Assembly: GCA_036873135.1 (NCBI GenBank)
Contig: JAPTYO010000004.1
Location: 39,527,105 to 39,591,104 of the forward strand
Source: Clarkia xantiana subsp. parviflora
Lineage: Eukaryota > Streptophyta > Magnoliopsida > Myrtales > Onagraceae
Reading direction: 5' to 3'
DNA: 64,000 nt
The translations under genes and the position numbers were made by a program. This document shows, piece after piece, positions 9,851-21,711 of this stretch. A model generated the notes under the pieces. It did no database searches, had not been told where the DNA came from, and worked only from the letters and a program-made list of their open reading frames with translations. Position 1 is the stretch's first letter. Each line of letters opens with the position of its first letter.

Positions 9851-12828
9851 TAACTAAGATCGGTTAAACCAGCTCCACAGTCTCTCAATAACGTTTCAAC
9901 GAGTCGCTTTAGCCTTGCGGCTTCCTTCATTGTTCCAGAGGAGCATTAAAATTTGGCTTACATAGTGGATGGATAGGTTTTCTTGTCAATATGCCAGGTT
10001 TTTATACCACTTTCACGCGTGAAAACTAATAACTTAAGTGGATTGACTAATATAGTCGTCCCTTAGCAACATTGGCAACACTATAGCCTACTGATTTCAA
10101 GCTCAATTTCCACGATAGTAAAGTGCGTAATTAGAAGTAGCTTCTAGATTTCATATGATTCTATTAGTGGCTACATAATATCCATGGTAAGGGTTCGACA
10201 AGTATTTCACAACAAAATCAACCTTATAACAAAAGTCTGGTCTCGTGTACACCAGAATATACATAAAACTTCCGTACGCGCATTTGTACATGCATGGGGT
10301 TGATTATAGGATTTTTTTTATTTGATCGAGTCCAACCATCTTCATAAAGGCGTGTCTACCTATTTATCATCTTTCATGTTTAACTTCTTTTAACACCTTA
10401 TCGATGTAACTTATTCAAGAGAGTCATAGGCGCTGCGTCGCACGGTCCTTTTGCATTCTCAAGCTTAGGATATGCACAGCTTTGCTCATGTGCATCATCT
10501 CAAAGTAGAAGCTAACCAAGAGCTAAACCTTACGTAGTTAATCCACGTCATTCACGGCTAATTATATGTCCTATACATATTTATCAAGATCATCAATCAT
10601 GATACCGATATTTTAATGTACACAGGGGTCTTTGAAGAATTCTTCAGAATCATTAGCCACGTTTACACATGGAACCTTTAGGTACAATTTCTTCGAGGAT
10701 TGTTTAAGACCACAAATAGGTTTTTAAAAGCACACAAACTTTTCCTTTGTTATTCGGTTAGACAAATCCTTCAATTGCTTCTTATAGATCTATTTTTCCG
10801 ACAATTAATGAAGAATGTTGTCTTTAACATTCATCTGATGCAATTTAAAGGTCCAGACTAGCTGCGATCACAAGGATGATTTGTATCGTAAAATCACAAC
10901 ACTTTTGGTGAGTACATTTCAACAATATCAATCCTATGTTGCTTTTAGAACAACCTATCACTATCAACATAGCCTAAAACCTTTATATGCTCCCTTTTGA
11001 TGTAATTTCTTCATTCAGGAACCACATAGTCCTTATCACCTTACATCTTCTAATGAGGATAAACAAATTCCCTTTACATGGTTCAATTGCATTGAATGCA
11101 ACTCAATTCTCATCGCTTCTATCTTATCAATTCTTTGAGATCATTCCAATGCTTATATGACAACTACTGATTCATCAACTAATATTGTTCGTTGATATTT
11201 CCCCATGTAATTTATAAACCTCTTGAGTATAGATCTACATCAGGAACTACAATCCGGGTTTAGAGAGTTGGCAACTTTCGACTTCACACTCCCACTGGCC
11301 AAAGTAGAATTACACCCACTAGGCACATGAAAAATTCAGCTCCCACTAGACAGCGCAGGATTGCTCCTACTCGCTTGTGAAGTCTCAGTAATTCGATCAC
11401 CTATATTTTGGATGGCAGTGCTTGAAGCGTGCGTCCCAATGTTCGGGTTCCAATTTCCGTTATTAGTCAGAAAATTTTAAGTGACAGGTCCTGGATGATA
11501 CGTTCCAACATGTTTTGTATTCCTTCTAGCTTTAAAAATGGCGTCGGTTAATTCATTTAAGCTCGATGCTGGACCAGCAACTAAGTCGTAGTTACCTTAG
11601 ACAGCTTGGTTTTTAATTACTATATCGTCAAATTTAGCTGCGGTTTCATTTCTCCCACTCGGATTATCCGAGACATGTATATCTAACTCAACTAAAAATT
11701 TATCAGTTTCGTTTAGTTTCTAGTCACCTAGGTCTTTAGATTCGTCCTCTAAGAATACTACATTGTGTAATCCATGTTTTGTAATACTCCAACTATCCTT
11801 ATTGCCCATAATTACGTAACCTTTTCGAGGTTTCAGAGTATCTGCAGAAGGTTCTCTTGTGACCACTGTCATCCAACTTGTCTTTCGTCTTTCAATGGTT
11901 TACGTATAGGCCCTACGGACTTACGGTCGTAGGTTGGACATATCAGTTTCCATTCTATCCAAAACATAAGATAATATGTTGACTGACTTAAGTTATACAT
12001 GGCTCAATTTGTAGTTTTCGTCAACAACGCATCGCCTCGTAAGGAGATGTGTATTTGTGCATGCAACATCATATTTCTAACCATGTTCAAAGAGGATGCA
12101 CATTTCGGCATAAAAAACACTGGTTCATTGCATTGGGTTCGACCTGATAGAATGAATTACCGGACATGGTGTAATCATGAGTTGTTTCAAAACCCTATCT
12201 TGTTTTACATATATCTCTAAAGTCTTAGTAGAAGTGTATCCACCTTGACTTATAGTTCTGGAGGTTCTATAACCATCTAGTTTAATTGATTATTCTTCGA
12301 AATTATAAATGCTCCATAAAACTTCTGTTACTTCGTAGACTTGTCAATTTTAACCAAACGAGATCTTAAGCTCACTAATGTAATCTTACACATCTAATAT
12401 TCGTTACGTTCGTAATTCTAACTATAGTTAGTTTCTTACTTTTGGTGCCGAACCCATATAGGTTCCGAACCTATTGTTCTTTTGTTCCTAAAATCGGTTA
12501 ACTTACATACATCTCGAAAAACAATATTTAAGATATAAGCATGAAAATTCATTAACCATTCAATTCCGTATATTATTTGCTCGGGAGGATCATTATATGT
12601 TTTATTCGATCATTTCAGATATTGATATCCTCATCCGAGTGGCGCTTAATCGTGTCAAACTAGACCTTTTGATTTACACCAACTGTTGAAATAAACTAGC
12701 TTGCTAAATTATCTTTGCACCAAACGTAACGAAATATCATTAGAAATTTGAATAACTTTTATCCTAAGAAGAAAGTACAATGGAGAAGGAAAAAAATTAT
12801 TCAAACAACTTTCATAAAAAGATAATGC
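9851..12828 (-). pseudogene. Decayed pol/gag region of element F
   Basis: This stretch sits where copia RT, integrase, protease and gag should lie on the minus strand. No frame stays open for more than a short distance and I cannot place catalytic blocks reliably. I include it because position and flanks support element origin. Confidence in the internal content is low. Confidence 0.4.
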
Positions 12829-13405
12829 TGTTAGCATATGGTGACGTGGCGCCGTAATTGGTAGCCCGTTAATATATGTTGTTACCTAAGACAGTTAGGT
12901 AAAAGTCACATTTGGGCTAATTGGGCTCGACCCAATTTCCATGTGACATGGGAGGCCCAAAATTGGGCCTCCCACCCACATGATAGTCGGCCGAAATCCT
13001 AATAGTAGGGTGGTCCCACTATATAAGGAGGTCTTGAGGTCACCCCCAAAACACACCTTGATCACAACTCCTCTTAAGTTGTGATTTGAGAGAAATCTAT
13101 TTTTCTCTATAGCTATTTCGGCCGACCCCTTAAACACCACTGTTGGTGTGCCAAATTGCTTCCGAGCAATCAGTCCGAGGTTTTGTCCCCGTTGAAGGAG
13201 CAATCAGTCCGAGGATTTGCTGTGGAGCTTATACCGCGTAGGACTTCTTCTCACGAAGAACTTGTACGGGTTCCGACCGGAGGATCAGAACTCCCTCCAC
13301 GTCGTTCTTGGGCAGGAAAGCTATTGAGGTATGAGTACATTATTCCGCTGCGTAGTTAGATTACTTGCATGTACGCGTTTAGCATTCCGTAGTACTAATT
13401 TAAAA
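12829..13405 (+). repeat. Copia LTR, plus orientation, 3' end truncated
   Basis: Begins TGTTAGCATATGG and follows the order of the other copia LTRs in the window: GAGGCCCAAAATTGGGCCTC palindrome near 12952, TATATAA near 13020, TTCGGCCGA, and TCCGCTGCGTAG near 13350. Similarity stops after CCGTAGTACTAATT, about 25 bases before the expected end. No internal sequence or primer site follows, so it is a solo or fragmentary LTR. Confidence 0.7.
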
Positions 13406-13922
13406 AGTAGTTATAATTAAAGTTTCAATTGTGTTGTTACAATCGGTTAAAAAAATTTGTGTCGTTACAATTAAGTTTTTGTCTAATTTTGCAACAAGAT
13501 TTGTGTTATTTGTTATATATATATATATATATATATATAACTAATATATCTGCTATATATTCATTATATATATATTTATATATTCGTTATATATCTGCTA
13601 GGTTATATATATATATATTCGTTATATATACATACATATGGAATGGAACAGCTGTGTTTGGAAAAAAAATGAGGACAATTAATTTTACGTAAACATAAAG
13701 CATTCCTTATATTTAAGGTATGTTTAATGTAAAAACATAAATTTACGCGTGGGTCCCATTTTTAAGGACTGTTATGTAAAACCACTGTAGAGAGTTTTTT
13801 TCACTTTACATAAATAAACATGTAAGACCCACGTTTACGTAATCCTTACGTAATACCACTGTGGATGCTCTTAATAATTGACAATATTTTTTCATACGAT
13901 AAATTTAATTGAAATTTGACAT
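13406..13922. repeat. AT microsatellites and unassigned sequence
   Basis: (TA)n runs occupy about 13513-13539, with broken runs at 13555-13640. From about 13,670 to 13,870 there are partly complementary pieces such as ACGTGGGTCTTAC-like and GCGTGGGTCCCA, and an end CCACTGTGGATGCTCTTA that recalls common plant MITE termini. A matching left terminus is not clear, so no element is called. No coding potential. Confidence 0.45.
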
Positions 13923-14198
13923 TGTTAGAATAATCTAATATAACATGTGTTAACGAATAAAATCGGCAAACAAGTAAACTAAGTACCGAAATGGCGTAAT
14001 TAAAAATTATACTTTTTAAATTCGTAATCGAACCCCCGAACTCGAATTTCTATCGTAGACCGATTTAATACCTAAATATTTAATTTGTTATTTGCTTAGG
14101 TAATTTAGGATTCTAGTTAACCTTTATTAACTAGTGGCGATTTTCAAAATCCGCGTTTTAAAAACGTAATTCGCCGTAGGTTAGATTTAGGTCTAACA
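13923..14198 (+). repeat. Short LTR of element G
   Basis: About 276 bp, ending TCTAACA exactly three bases before a primer-binding site. The most likely start is TGTTAGA at 13923, which makes a perfect 7-bp terminal inverted repeat with the end. The right boundary is firm. The left is inferred; an Ogre-type LTR would normally be longer, so this may be a deleted LTR. Confidence 0.5.
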
Positions 14199-14201
14199 AT
14201 T

Positions 14202-14219
14202 TGGCGACTACACTGGGGA
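14202..14219 (+). other. Primer-binding site, tRNA-Arg type (element G)
   Basis: TGGCGACTACACTGGGGA. The TGGCGACTC...CTGGGGA pattern is the complement of the 3' end of an arginine tRNA, as used by Ogre-type Tat elements. It shows that a retroelement in plus orientation starts here. Confidence 0.6.
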
Positions 14220-14639
14220 TATTAGAGGGTTCGGGCTCAGTATGTTCACTTTTTACCATGTTTGAGTTTTGTAGCTTTATTTTTAGTATTTTGACTTCAT
14301 TGATCTAACTTGGTAGTTTTTGTGTGATTTCAGGTGTGGAGTTATTTTTTTTATTCATATCTGACTATTTTTCTTTGTTGTATTATTTATCGTTTGAATT
14401 CGCACACACCATTTTAGAATAGTGTCCAAACGCCTAAATCTCAGGTCAATTAGGAACCCCGGGGAGTTAGTAAGGGTACGACCGGAGCGGCTGGGCCGCC
14501 GGTACGACTCCGAAAAACTCCACTCGCTTGCGAAGGTCTTGTGATCCCTCTGATGGGGGGAGGAAAGCACCTTGTTGGGAGCCTATCAGTGGAACCTACC
14601 TTATAGAGCAAAGCCACACATTTTTACCCCCTAACATGT

Positions 14640-16180
14640 TGTGTTTTATCCATGTTTTTTGTTGTAAAATTTATCAGGTAAACTGTAAGTTTTTCTAACT
14701 GTGTAACTTTTGTTGGCAAAAAAAAAAACTGTGTAACTTTTATTTCTGAACATGCACCCCATTGCATTTTTTTAAAAAAAAAATCATATTTGCAGCATGT
14801 CTTTTAGGTAGAATTTTCCTTTTCAAACGTACATTCCTTATGCACGTTTTCAAAAACCTCTTACCTGATTTTGTGTTCTAAACATGCGTTTCATGGGCAT
14901 TATTTAAAAAAAAAAAAAAACTCTTTTCAGGTAAGTTGTAATTTTCGTTAGTGCATCATACATGCATTACTTAAAATTTTTTTTAGGAAAAATTGTAATT
15001 CTTTTTTAGCTATTAGAGCTTCTAATTTCGAACGTGCATTCCATATGCATCATTTCAAAAACCTTTTACCTGAATTGCTTTATTTTTAATAATGCATCCA
15101 ATATGCAATAATTTTAAAAAAACTTTTTAGATGAATCGTAAACTCTCTTAGCTTTAGGACTCTTATGTTAACAAAAAAAACCTTTTACCTGAACTTTTTG
15201 AAGACATGCATCTCGTATGTATTATTTTTGAAAAAAACATCTCAGGTAAATTGTAATTTTTTTTAGTCATAGAATTTTTTTTAGCTTCTCATATGCATTA
15301 TTTCGGAAAAAAATATTTTCAGGTAAATTGTAATTTTTTTTTAGTTGTATCTTATTTATTTATGTGTGTCGTATATGCATCATTTTCAAAAAAAATTTAC
15401 CTGATTTTTTTAAGCATGCATTCAATATGCATTATTTTTTATAAAAAAAAACATTTCAGGTAAATTGTAATTTTTCTTAATAGTAAACTTTTATTTTTAA
15501 GTTTGCATCTTAATTTTGTGCATCTCATATGCATTGTTTTCAAAAAACAATTCATCTCAATTTTGAGCAACCAAAATGCATTTTTTTCCTCTTAATAAAA
15601 ACAAAAAACAAAAATACTTTTCGGGTAATTGGTAAAGTTCGTAGAACTTTCATTTCACGTATGCATCTCATGTGCATTTCATATGCATTTTGTAGGAAAA
15701 ATGATTTGTAGATAGATTGTACACGTTCTTAATCGTAGAACTTTTAATTTCAAACATGCATTCCATATACATTGTTTTCAAAACCTCTTACCATAATGTT
15801 TTATTTCAAGCATGTGTTTCATACGCATTATTTTTTGGAAAAAAACTTTTCATGTAAGTTGTAAATTCTATTAGTGCATTCAATGTGCATCACCTAAAAA
15901 AAATTAATTTGGAAAAATTGTTGGCTCTTAGAGCTTTTAAATTCAAGGATGTATCACATATGCATCATTTTCGAAAAACCTTTTACCTGATTTTTTAGCC
16001 ATGCATTCAATATGCATTATTTTTTATAAAAAAAAATTTCAGGTAAATTGTAAGTTTTTATTATTATTATTATTTTTAAATCCACCTGAAATTTTCATTT
16101 CAAAATATGCATTCCATATGCATTATTCAGGTAAACTGGTCGTAAGTTGTCACCTTCTTAATAGTAGAACTTTAACTTTT
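14640..16180. repeat. Decayed tandem array with ATGCAT and CAGGTAA blocks
   Basis: Two blocks alternate many times: ATTC(C/A)ATATGCATTATTTT with A-rich spacers, and TTTCAGGTAAATTGTAATTTT. CAGGTAA occurs near 14676, 14928, 15243, 15320, 15457, 16040 and 16126. The reverse-type TTTTACCTGA occurs near 14863, 15068, 15182, 15399 and 15980. Spacing is irregular (roughly 75-300 bp), so the array is old. It lies in the presumed leader of element G. Confidence 0.6.
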
Positions 16181-16740
16181 GAGCATGCACGAGCATTCAA
16201 AAAAAATGAAAGTGTTATTTGTTTTTATTTAAGGTGTATTACACTTTTTCGGCAATAACGTCATTTAAACAATCGTATGAGCAAGCGTTTGAAAAATGGG
16301 AGATTTGATTCTAATTTTTTATAAAAAATAGTTTAACTGTTCAGTTGAGTGCGACTATTCGAGTTTAAACAAAGGACAAGAAAATCTTTTTGAAAAAAAA
16401 CTTTATTTTAAGCATCTGTCTTGCGTTCGAGCCAGATAGTGCTAAGCAAATTCAGTAAAGTCCATGATGGTGTAAAACACCTTAGATCATTAATTTGATC
16501 CATTTTTAAAAAGTAATCAAAATTATGAAATGAATGACATTAGAGTTTTCAAAAAAATCATGCATGGTTTCTCATATTCTCTACACTTATTTTTCATCCC
16601 TCTTTTCAGGTACCCTTGGTTAGGTGTCCTATACATTTAAGTTTTGCCGGCCAAATGGGGCAACAAAAAAGAACATGCAGTCATCCAGTTGCACGAAGAA
16701 AAAATTGCGCACTCGGGATATCCAATGCTCAGGTGCAATG

Positions 16741-17340
16741 TGTAAGCATATGATGATGGGCGCCGTAAATGAAAGCCCATTAATGTATATCTTACCTAAG
16801 ACAATTGGGTAAATGTCACGTTAGGATATTGGGCCAGACCCAAATCCCAATTGACATGAGAGGCCCAAAATTGGGCCTCCGTATACATAGTGGCCGGCCG
16901 AAATAGTGTAGGTGGGTAAAGTGGACTTTTGTCCACTTTACTCCTCCTATATATAAGGGGTGTTAGAGGTTTTGTTAGGGTTAATCATAATTCCTCTCTA
17001 GTGGTGTTTTGATAGAAAACCCTTCCCCTCATAACCACCATACTTCGGCCGAACCCATCTCACCACCAAGGGTGTGCCAATTTGCCTTCGAGCAAACACT
17101 CCGGAGATCCATCCCTGTCAAGAATTGATATGAGGCTTTTTTGTGGTGAATATACCGCGTAGGGCTTCTTTAACAAGAACCTCTACGGGTGCCGACCGGA
17201 GGACTGTGAACTCCCTGCTACAGGATCTTGGGACTACGAATTACGTCTGAGGTATGTGCGAATCTTCCGCTGCGTAATATCGATTACTAGCATGTACCAT
17301 GTTTATAGTATCCGTAGTGATTACTCCCCGTAATCTAACA
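16741..17340 (+). repeat. Solo copia LTR
   Basis: A complete 600-bp LTR, TGTAAGCATATG...GTAATCTAACA, in plus orientation. It is flanked by CAATG (16736-16740) and CGATG (17341-17345), a 5-bp target duplication with one mismatch. No primer site or internal region follows. A solo LTR forms when the two LTRs of an element recombine and lose the interior. It carries a GAGGCCCAAAATTGGGCCTC palindrome at 16860-16879, a perfect 11-bp inverted repeat at 16916-16941 and TATATATAA at 16948. Confidence 0.85.
16916..16956 (+). promoter_or_regulatory. Hairpin plus TATA box of the solo LTR
   Basis: Arms GTAAAGTGGAC and GTCCACTTTAC with a TTTT loop end seven bases before TATATATAA. The same arrangement with different but still paired arms occurs in the 5' LTR of element E (26822-26849). 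Confidence 0.6.
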
Positions 17341-18374
17341 CGATGAATTGTACTTGAATTTTTCCTTGAGATTTGAGTTTCCCTACTCTTTTTGCAGATC
17401 AGAAGATTACTTCTACGAGGTCACAACCACGTGAAACGTGACTGCTTCAAACAACTTCAATGCCAAAATTCCACCTACCATGTATGGAATTCATATGCGT
17501 CCCCGAACCGAGCTGTACATCCGTTTTACGGTGAGGTTTAAACCGGTCAGTCAGTGGTAACCAAAGGGCATCTCCCGTTCAGATCGAGCACAACCGCCAG
17601 ATGGGGAAAAAAATCAAAACATACAGCATGTCCATTCACATATGGAACAAATTTCCAGTAAATATGTCGAGCACCCAGGTAAGAGAAGTTGTGATCAATT
17701 TTATCCTCGAAATTTGATTTTTTTTCCTTACTCATTTTGAAAATCGGATAATCATCCAATCAAAGCCCCTGAAGAGCACATCTCGTGCACAGCTCTTTGC
17801 TCACCGACCGTTCTGGTGTCAACCGCCGAATTTGTCCTGGATACTGCAGACAGTTTCTGAAACTTTATCTACCACTGAGGCCTTCCTCAACCAGACCACT
17901 CATCCAGTAAGTGACAAGTCTAAACCAATGGGTGCTAACCATGGGTCTTCCTCCAAAGACGGGAAAATATCAATAGATGAAGAGATCATTCAAAGTGATC
18001 GAGAATCCCGTGAGGGTTGAATGTGTCAATGAATAAGTATCTGAGAAGTCAAGAGAGGAAAACATTAGTGTCAGTGTCGTCCATCAGATGGTAGACAACT
18101 CAAAACACTAACATGATCAACTCATTTGGCTCAAGCAGTCGAGTCCTTATCTAGGAGAAGTTACATGGATTCAAGAGATTTCAATCTGCCATTAGGGGAA
18201 TGTAAAATAATTGTTGTTGATAACTTTCTAAAAAAAATAAAAGTAAAAAAGAGAGAAAAAAAAATAAATTCCCGCTAGGTTGAAAACCTGTAAAGGCGAC
18301 CTAGGCAAAAGTTAGGGAGATGGGCATGATTGGAAACCCGCAGGGGCAGTCATGGCAAAAGGTGAGCTGCAACG
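17341..18374 (+). other. Unassigned, probably more of element G
   Basis: No recognisable domain. A 62-codon frame at 17832-18020 and others are short and unlike known families. Near 18,280-18,370 two related blocks occur (TTGAAAACCTGTAAAGGCGA and TTGGAAACCCGCAGGGGCAG, each followed by a GGCAAAAG core), after a purine-rich tract. I recall similar blocks from non-coding parts of plant gypsy elements, which would fit element G. Origin not proven. Confidence 0.35.
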
Positions 18375-18780
18375 TGAAGGAAAATTATGGGGATAATTCA
18401 TACGGATCTAAAATAGGCACATGCTCGGTAAACTAAATACGCAGCGGAAATGGTGCACATACTTATTTTTGTTATCTGATGTCTAGGAATTCAACTAGGG
18501 AGTTCACAATCTGCCGGACAGTGTCCTGCGGGAACTTTTATTAAGGAGCAATTCACAGGCAATGGTCTCCACATCAAAGCATCTTCAATTCGATTGCTGG
18601 ATGGATCTCCGGGGTAAATTTCTTGTCACAATTCGGCAACTACCTTCTGCTCTAGGTGGTTCGGTTGAACCCTATGTAATTCTAGGGAGAGGGATTTTTT
18701 TCCTGACAACTAAAAGGGAGAAAGTGATTAACCCAAGAAATTCCCCAACACCTCCTATTTATAAGCGGAGGTGAGCAAAA
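18375..18780 (-). repeat. Copia LTR fragment
   Basis: Related to the other copia LTRs: ACGCAGCGGAAATGGTGCAC, GGATGGATCTCC, TTCGGTTGAACC and a TATA region (TATTTATAAG) appear in the usual order for a minus-orientation copy. It stops exactly where the next LTR begins at 18781, so a second LTR has inserted into it or recombined with it. Its missing half is not found on the far side of element E. Confidence 0.6.
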
Positions 18781-19380
18781 TGTTAGATTACAGGGAGTAA
18801 TCACTACGGAAACTTAAACATAGTATGTGCTATTAATATCAATTACGCAGCGGAAAGTTTACACATACCTCAAGAGTAACCGTAGTCCAAGATCCTTGCT
18901 CGAGGGAGTTCGCGATCCTCCGGTCGGAACCCGTAGAAGTCCTTGTGAAAGAAGCCCTACGCGGTATAAGCTCCACAGCAAAGCCTCTGATCGATTCTTG
19001 GCACAGGGACAGATCTCTGGAGAGTTTTCTCGAAAGCAATTTGGCACAACTTCGGTGAGGTACTTGGTGCGGCCGAACCTATAGTGTGGGGAGGAGGGTT
19101 TTTCTCTCTAAAACTCTCTTATGAGGGAATTATGATTAACCTTAAAATTTCCCTAACACCTCTTATTTATAGGAGGAGTAAAGTTGACAAAAGTCCACTT
19201 TACCCCACCATAAACTTTCGGCCGGCCTATGTATTTGCGGAGGCCCAATTTTGGGCCTCCCATGTCAATTGGGATTTGGGTCTAGCCCAATTACCCTAAT
19301 GTGACATTTACCCAAGTTTATTAGGTAAACTATACATATTATGGGCTACCAATTACGGCGCCCATCACCATATGCTTACA
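18781..19380 (-). repeat. 3' LTR of element E
   Basis: 600 bp, TGTTAGATTACAGGG...CATATGCTTACA as read on the plus strand, bounded by the polypurine tract at 19381. It has the near-TATA inverted repeat with one mismatch (GTAAAGTTGAC/GTCCACTTTAC, about 19185-19210) and the GGCCCAATTTTGGGCC palindrome near 19240. It resembles the solo LTR at 16741 more than its own partner at 26427. Confidence 0.8.
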
Positions 19381-19393
19381 GCTCCCACTCGCT
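19381..19393 (-). other. Polypurine tract of element E
   Basis: Minus strand AGCGAGTGGGAGC directly abuts the 3' LTR. It is the start site for second-strand DNA synthesis. Confidence 0.7.
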
Positions 19394-20056
19394 GGAATGG
19401 GAGGGTGCCTGTTAATGTATTGTTGTCCAAATACGCATCAACATTTCTCCGAGTCCATGAGGAAAATTTGGGCGCCTCTTCATAAGGTAACTGGGATAAA
19501 TCACACGCTCGAGGTGAAGAAGTTTGTGCCCATCGGAATCACAAGGATCCTAGCTAGAACAACCGAGCATGACCCCATGGTCGAACATGGCACACGCAGT
19601 ATGAAGCACGCGTCGATAGGATACCTGAACAAGTCAGGGGTGGGATATGTCAATTATGCTACCGCAAATTATTTCATCTGGCCCTGAATGTGGTAGATGA
19701 CGGACATAGTCCATCACGGCGATTTACAAAACGAGGATTAAGTCGCATTTTACCGAGACTAGGTGATCGTTTCGTATAACAAGGTTTATCCCCCTGGTTC
19801 TTTGCCGATCTTGTTATGGTAGAGGTCCGCCTCACCTACAAGACGATCGTGCCTGTGTGACGAGGCAAGGCCCAGATTCGACATAATTTTAAACAGAGAA
19901 ATTTTATGTCATCCTACGACTTAGTTTATAGACCGTAAAATCCGATGTTCATTATTCAGCATGACGTCGATAAATCATGTACTCAATTTGCAATTCTTTA
20001 TTTGATCAAAATATAACTCTCAATAATCAAATGTTATCACTAATACAAGCCACATT
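19394..20056 (-). other. 3' untranslated region of element E
   Basis: No gene. Blocks are shared with the 3' regions of E2 (31,500-32,490) and D (45,700-46,780), for example GAACATGGCACACGCAGTATG-type and GTCATCTGGCCCTGAATGTG-type stretches. Confidence 0.6.
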
Positions 20057-21711
20057 CTAAACTCTACTCAATCTCAGCAGTTTTACGTGCTTTTCAAATA
20101 CATCCTTGCGTAAAGGCATAGTTAGTGGATCCGGCACCATATTGTTTGTGGACAAGTATTCTAAAGTGATTATATTGTCTTCCACTACAAATTTAGCATA
20201 ATTATATTTCACATCAATGTGCTTAGTCCTACTATGGTACTTTGGATTCTTAACTGCCGCAATGGCTGCCTGACTTTCGGAGTATACCATCACAGGCTTA
20301 CTCTCTTTGTCAGTGCCTAGCATGCAGTAAGAAGTCTTTTCAGCCAGACCGCTTCCTGTGCGTTTTTTTGAGAGGGCAACGAATTCTGATTCCATCGTAG
20401 ACAGTGCGACACATGATTGCTTCTTCCTCATCCATGAAACGACGGCATTAGCAAGAAGAAATACCTCTCCTGTGGTGGACTTACAATCATCTGGATCGCC
20501 ACCATGGTCGGCGTCACCGAAACCGGTCAATTCTATCTTCCTGCCCTCATAGCACATAACGTAGTTGGCAATACCTTTCAGATAATGTATAATTCGTTTT
20601 ACGGCTTTTAAATGTTGATAGCTGAGGTTTGATTGGAATCTTGCTACTAGGCCCACGGGGTAACAGATGTCTGGGCGAGTGCAGAGCATGGCGTACATCA
20701 GACTTCCGACCATGCTCAAATACTCTGCGCCCTTCATCTGGTCACGCTCCTGCTGGTTTTTCGGTCCATCACGCTTTGACAGCGCGCACCCGAACACAAC
20801 CGGCGTCTCCACGGGTTTGGCATCTAGCATTCTTAATATCTTCAAAAGTTTGTTGATGTATGATTCTTGAGATAGACACAATCTTCGGGCGGCACGATCT
20901 CTGGCGATTTTAATGCCTAATATGTACGTGGCCTCTCCCATGTCTTTCATATCGAATACTGATGCTAACCAAGACTTCGATTGTTTCATGAAACTCACAT
21001 CGTTTCCAGCAATGAGTATGTCATTCACGTACAAGGTTAAGATGACGTACTTAGTTACGGAGGTCTTAGTGTATACGCAGGGATCCTCATGGAGGTTCAA
21101 GAATCCGTTTCCAACAATTTCCTCGTGGAACCTGCGATACCATTGTCGAGACGATTGTTTAAGACCGTAGATAGACCTATGGAGTTTAGAAACTTTTCGA
21201 TCGTTGCCAGGAGTAATGAAACCCTTCGGCTGTTCCATGTAGATCTCTTCCTCCAGGTTTTCGTGGAGGAATGCGCTCTTAACATCTATTTGGTGCAGCT
21301 CGAGATCGAGGCATGCAACAAGGGCAAGGATGGCCTTGACTGTGGTGTAACGCACAGTCAGTGAGTATGTTTCATCGAAGTCCACTCCGTGCGGGTATAT
21401 CCTTTCGCAACTAGTCGGGCTTTGTATCGCTCGACTTCTCCATCAACGGTGAGTTTGAGCTTCAAAACCCACTTAGCCCCTATAGCTCTGCGTTTAGCAG
21501 GTAAATCAACTAAAGACCATACCGAATTGGCTTTCATTGAGGAGATATCTTCCTCCATTTCTTTCCTCCATTCCTTCACTTGAGGTCCTTCCATTGCTTG
21601 CTTAACCGTTACCGGTTCATCAACAGACGTTAGAGTGAGGATTTCACCTCTTTCAATGGGATACTTCTTGGGAGAAGTGCGTTGCCTCTGACTTCGTCTA
21701 GGCTCGTTCAT
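20057..21711 (-). pseudogene. Copia RT and RNase H of element E
   Basis: Two overlapping frames. The pre-RT and RT start (21711-21358) contains QRTSPKKYPIERGE, IGAKWVLKLK and RYKARLVAKGYT, then a frameshift near 21370. The 442-codon frame to 20057 has FDETYSLTVRYTTVKAILA, QIDVKSAFLHENLEEEIYME and YGLKQSSRQWYRRF. The catalytic box at 21020-21031 reads YVND, not YVDD. RNase H follows with GDADHGGD, SCVALSTMESEF and HIDVKYNYAK, ending near HVKLLRL. Residues after FVALSK are out of register with element E2, suggesting a compensated frameshift pair. RT copies element RNA into DNA. With the first catalytic Asp replaced, this copy should be inactive. Confidence 0.85.

Larger units (their letters stand above)
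7951..12828 (-). mobile_element. Element F: decayed Ty1/copia retrotransposon
   Basis: Minus-strand copia element inserted in the LINE. It has a 3' LTR (7951-8536), a polypurine tract, a 3' untranslated region resembling those of elements D and E2, and the C-terminal end of RNase H (9619-9807). The remainder (9850-12828) is too decayed to place domain by domain. The 5' LTR is not visible: the next LTR, at 12829, is in the opposite orientation. The right limit is therefore where that LTR begins, not a real element end. Confidence 0.6.
14199..16740 (+). mobile_element. Element G: leader of an Ogre-like gypsy remnant
   Basis: Sequence downstream of the primer site. The first 430 bp contain a GC-richer block (14,450-14,630) without a long frame. 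The rest is the decayed tandem array described separately, then AT-rich sequence. No gag or pol domain can be recognised. The interpretation as leader rests on the LTR and primer site just upstream. Confidence 0.4.

Noticed and set aside
12829..13405. 5' LTR of element F
   Set aside because: It is in the opposite orientation to element F and has no primer site, so it cannot be the partner of the LTR at 7951.
13670..13870. Possible MITE ending CCACTGTGGATGCTCTTA
   Set aside because: The right end looks like a MITE terminus, but no matching left terminus or target duplication could be found.
17832..18020. Possible host exon (SWILQTVSETLSTTEAF)
   Set aside because: Short, no domain, no supported splice partners, and surrounded by retroelement sequence.
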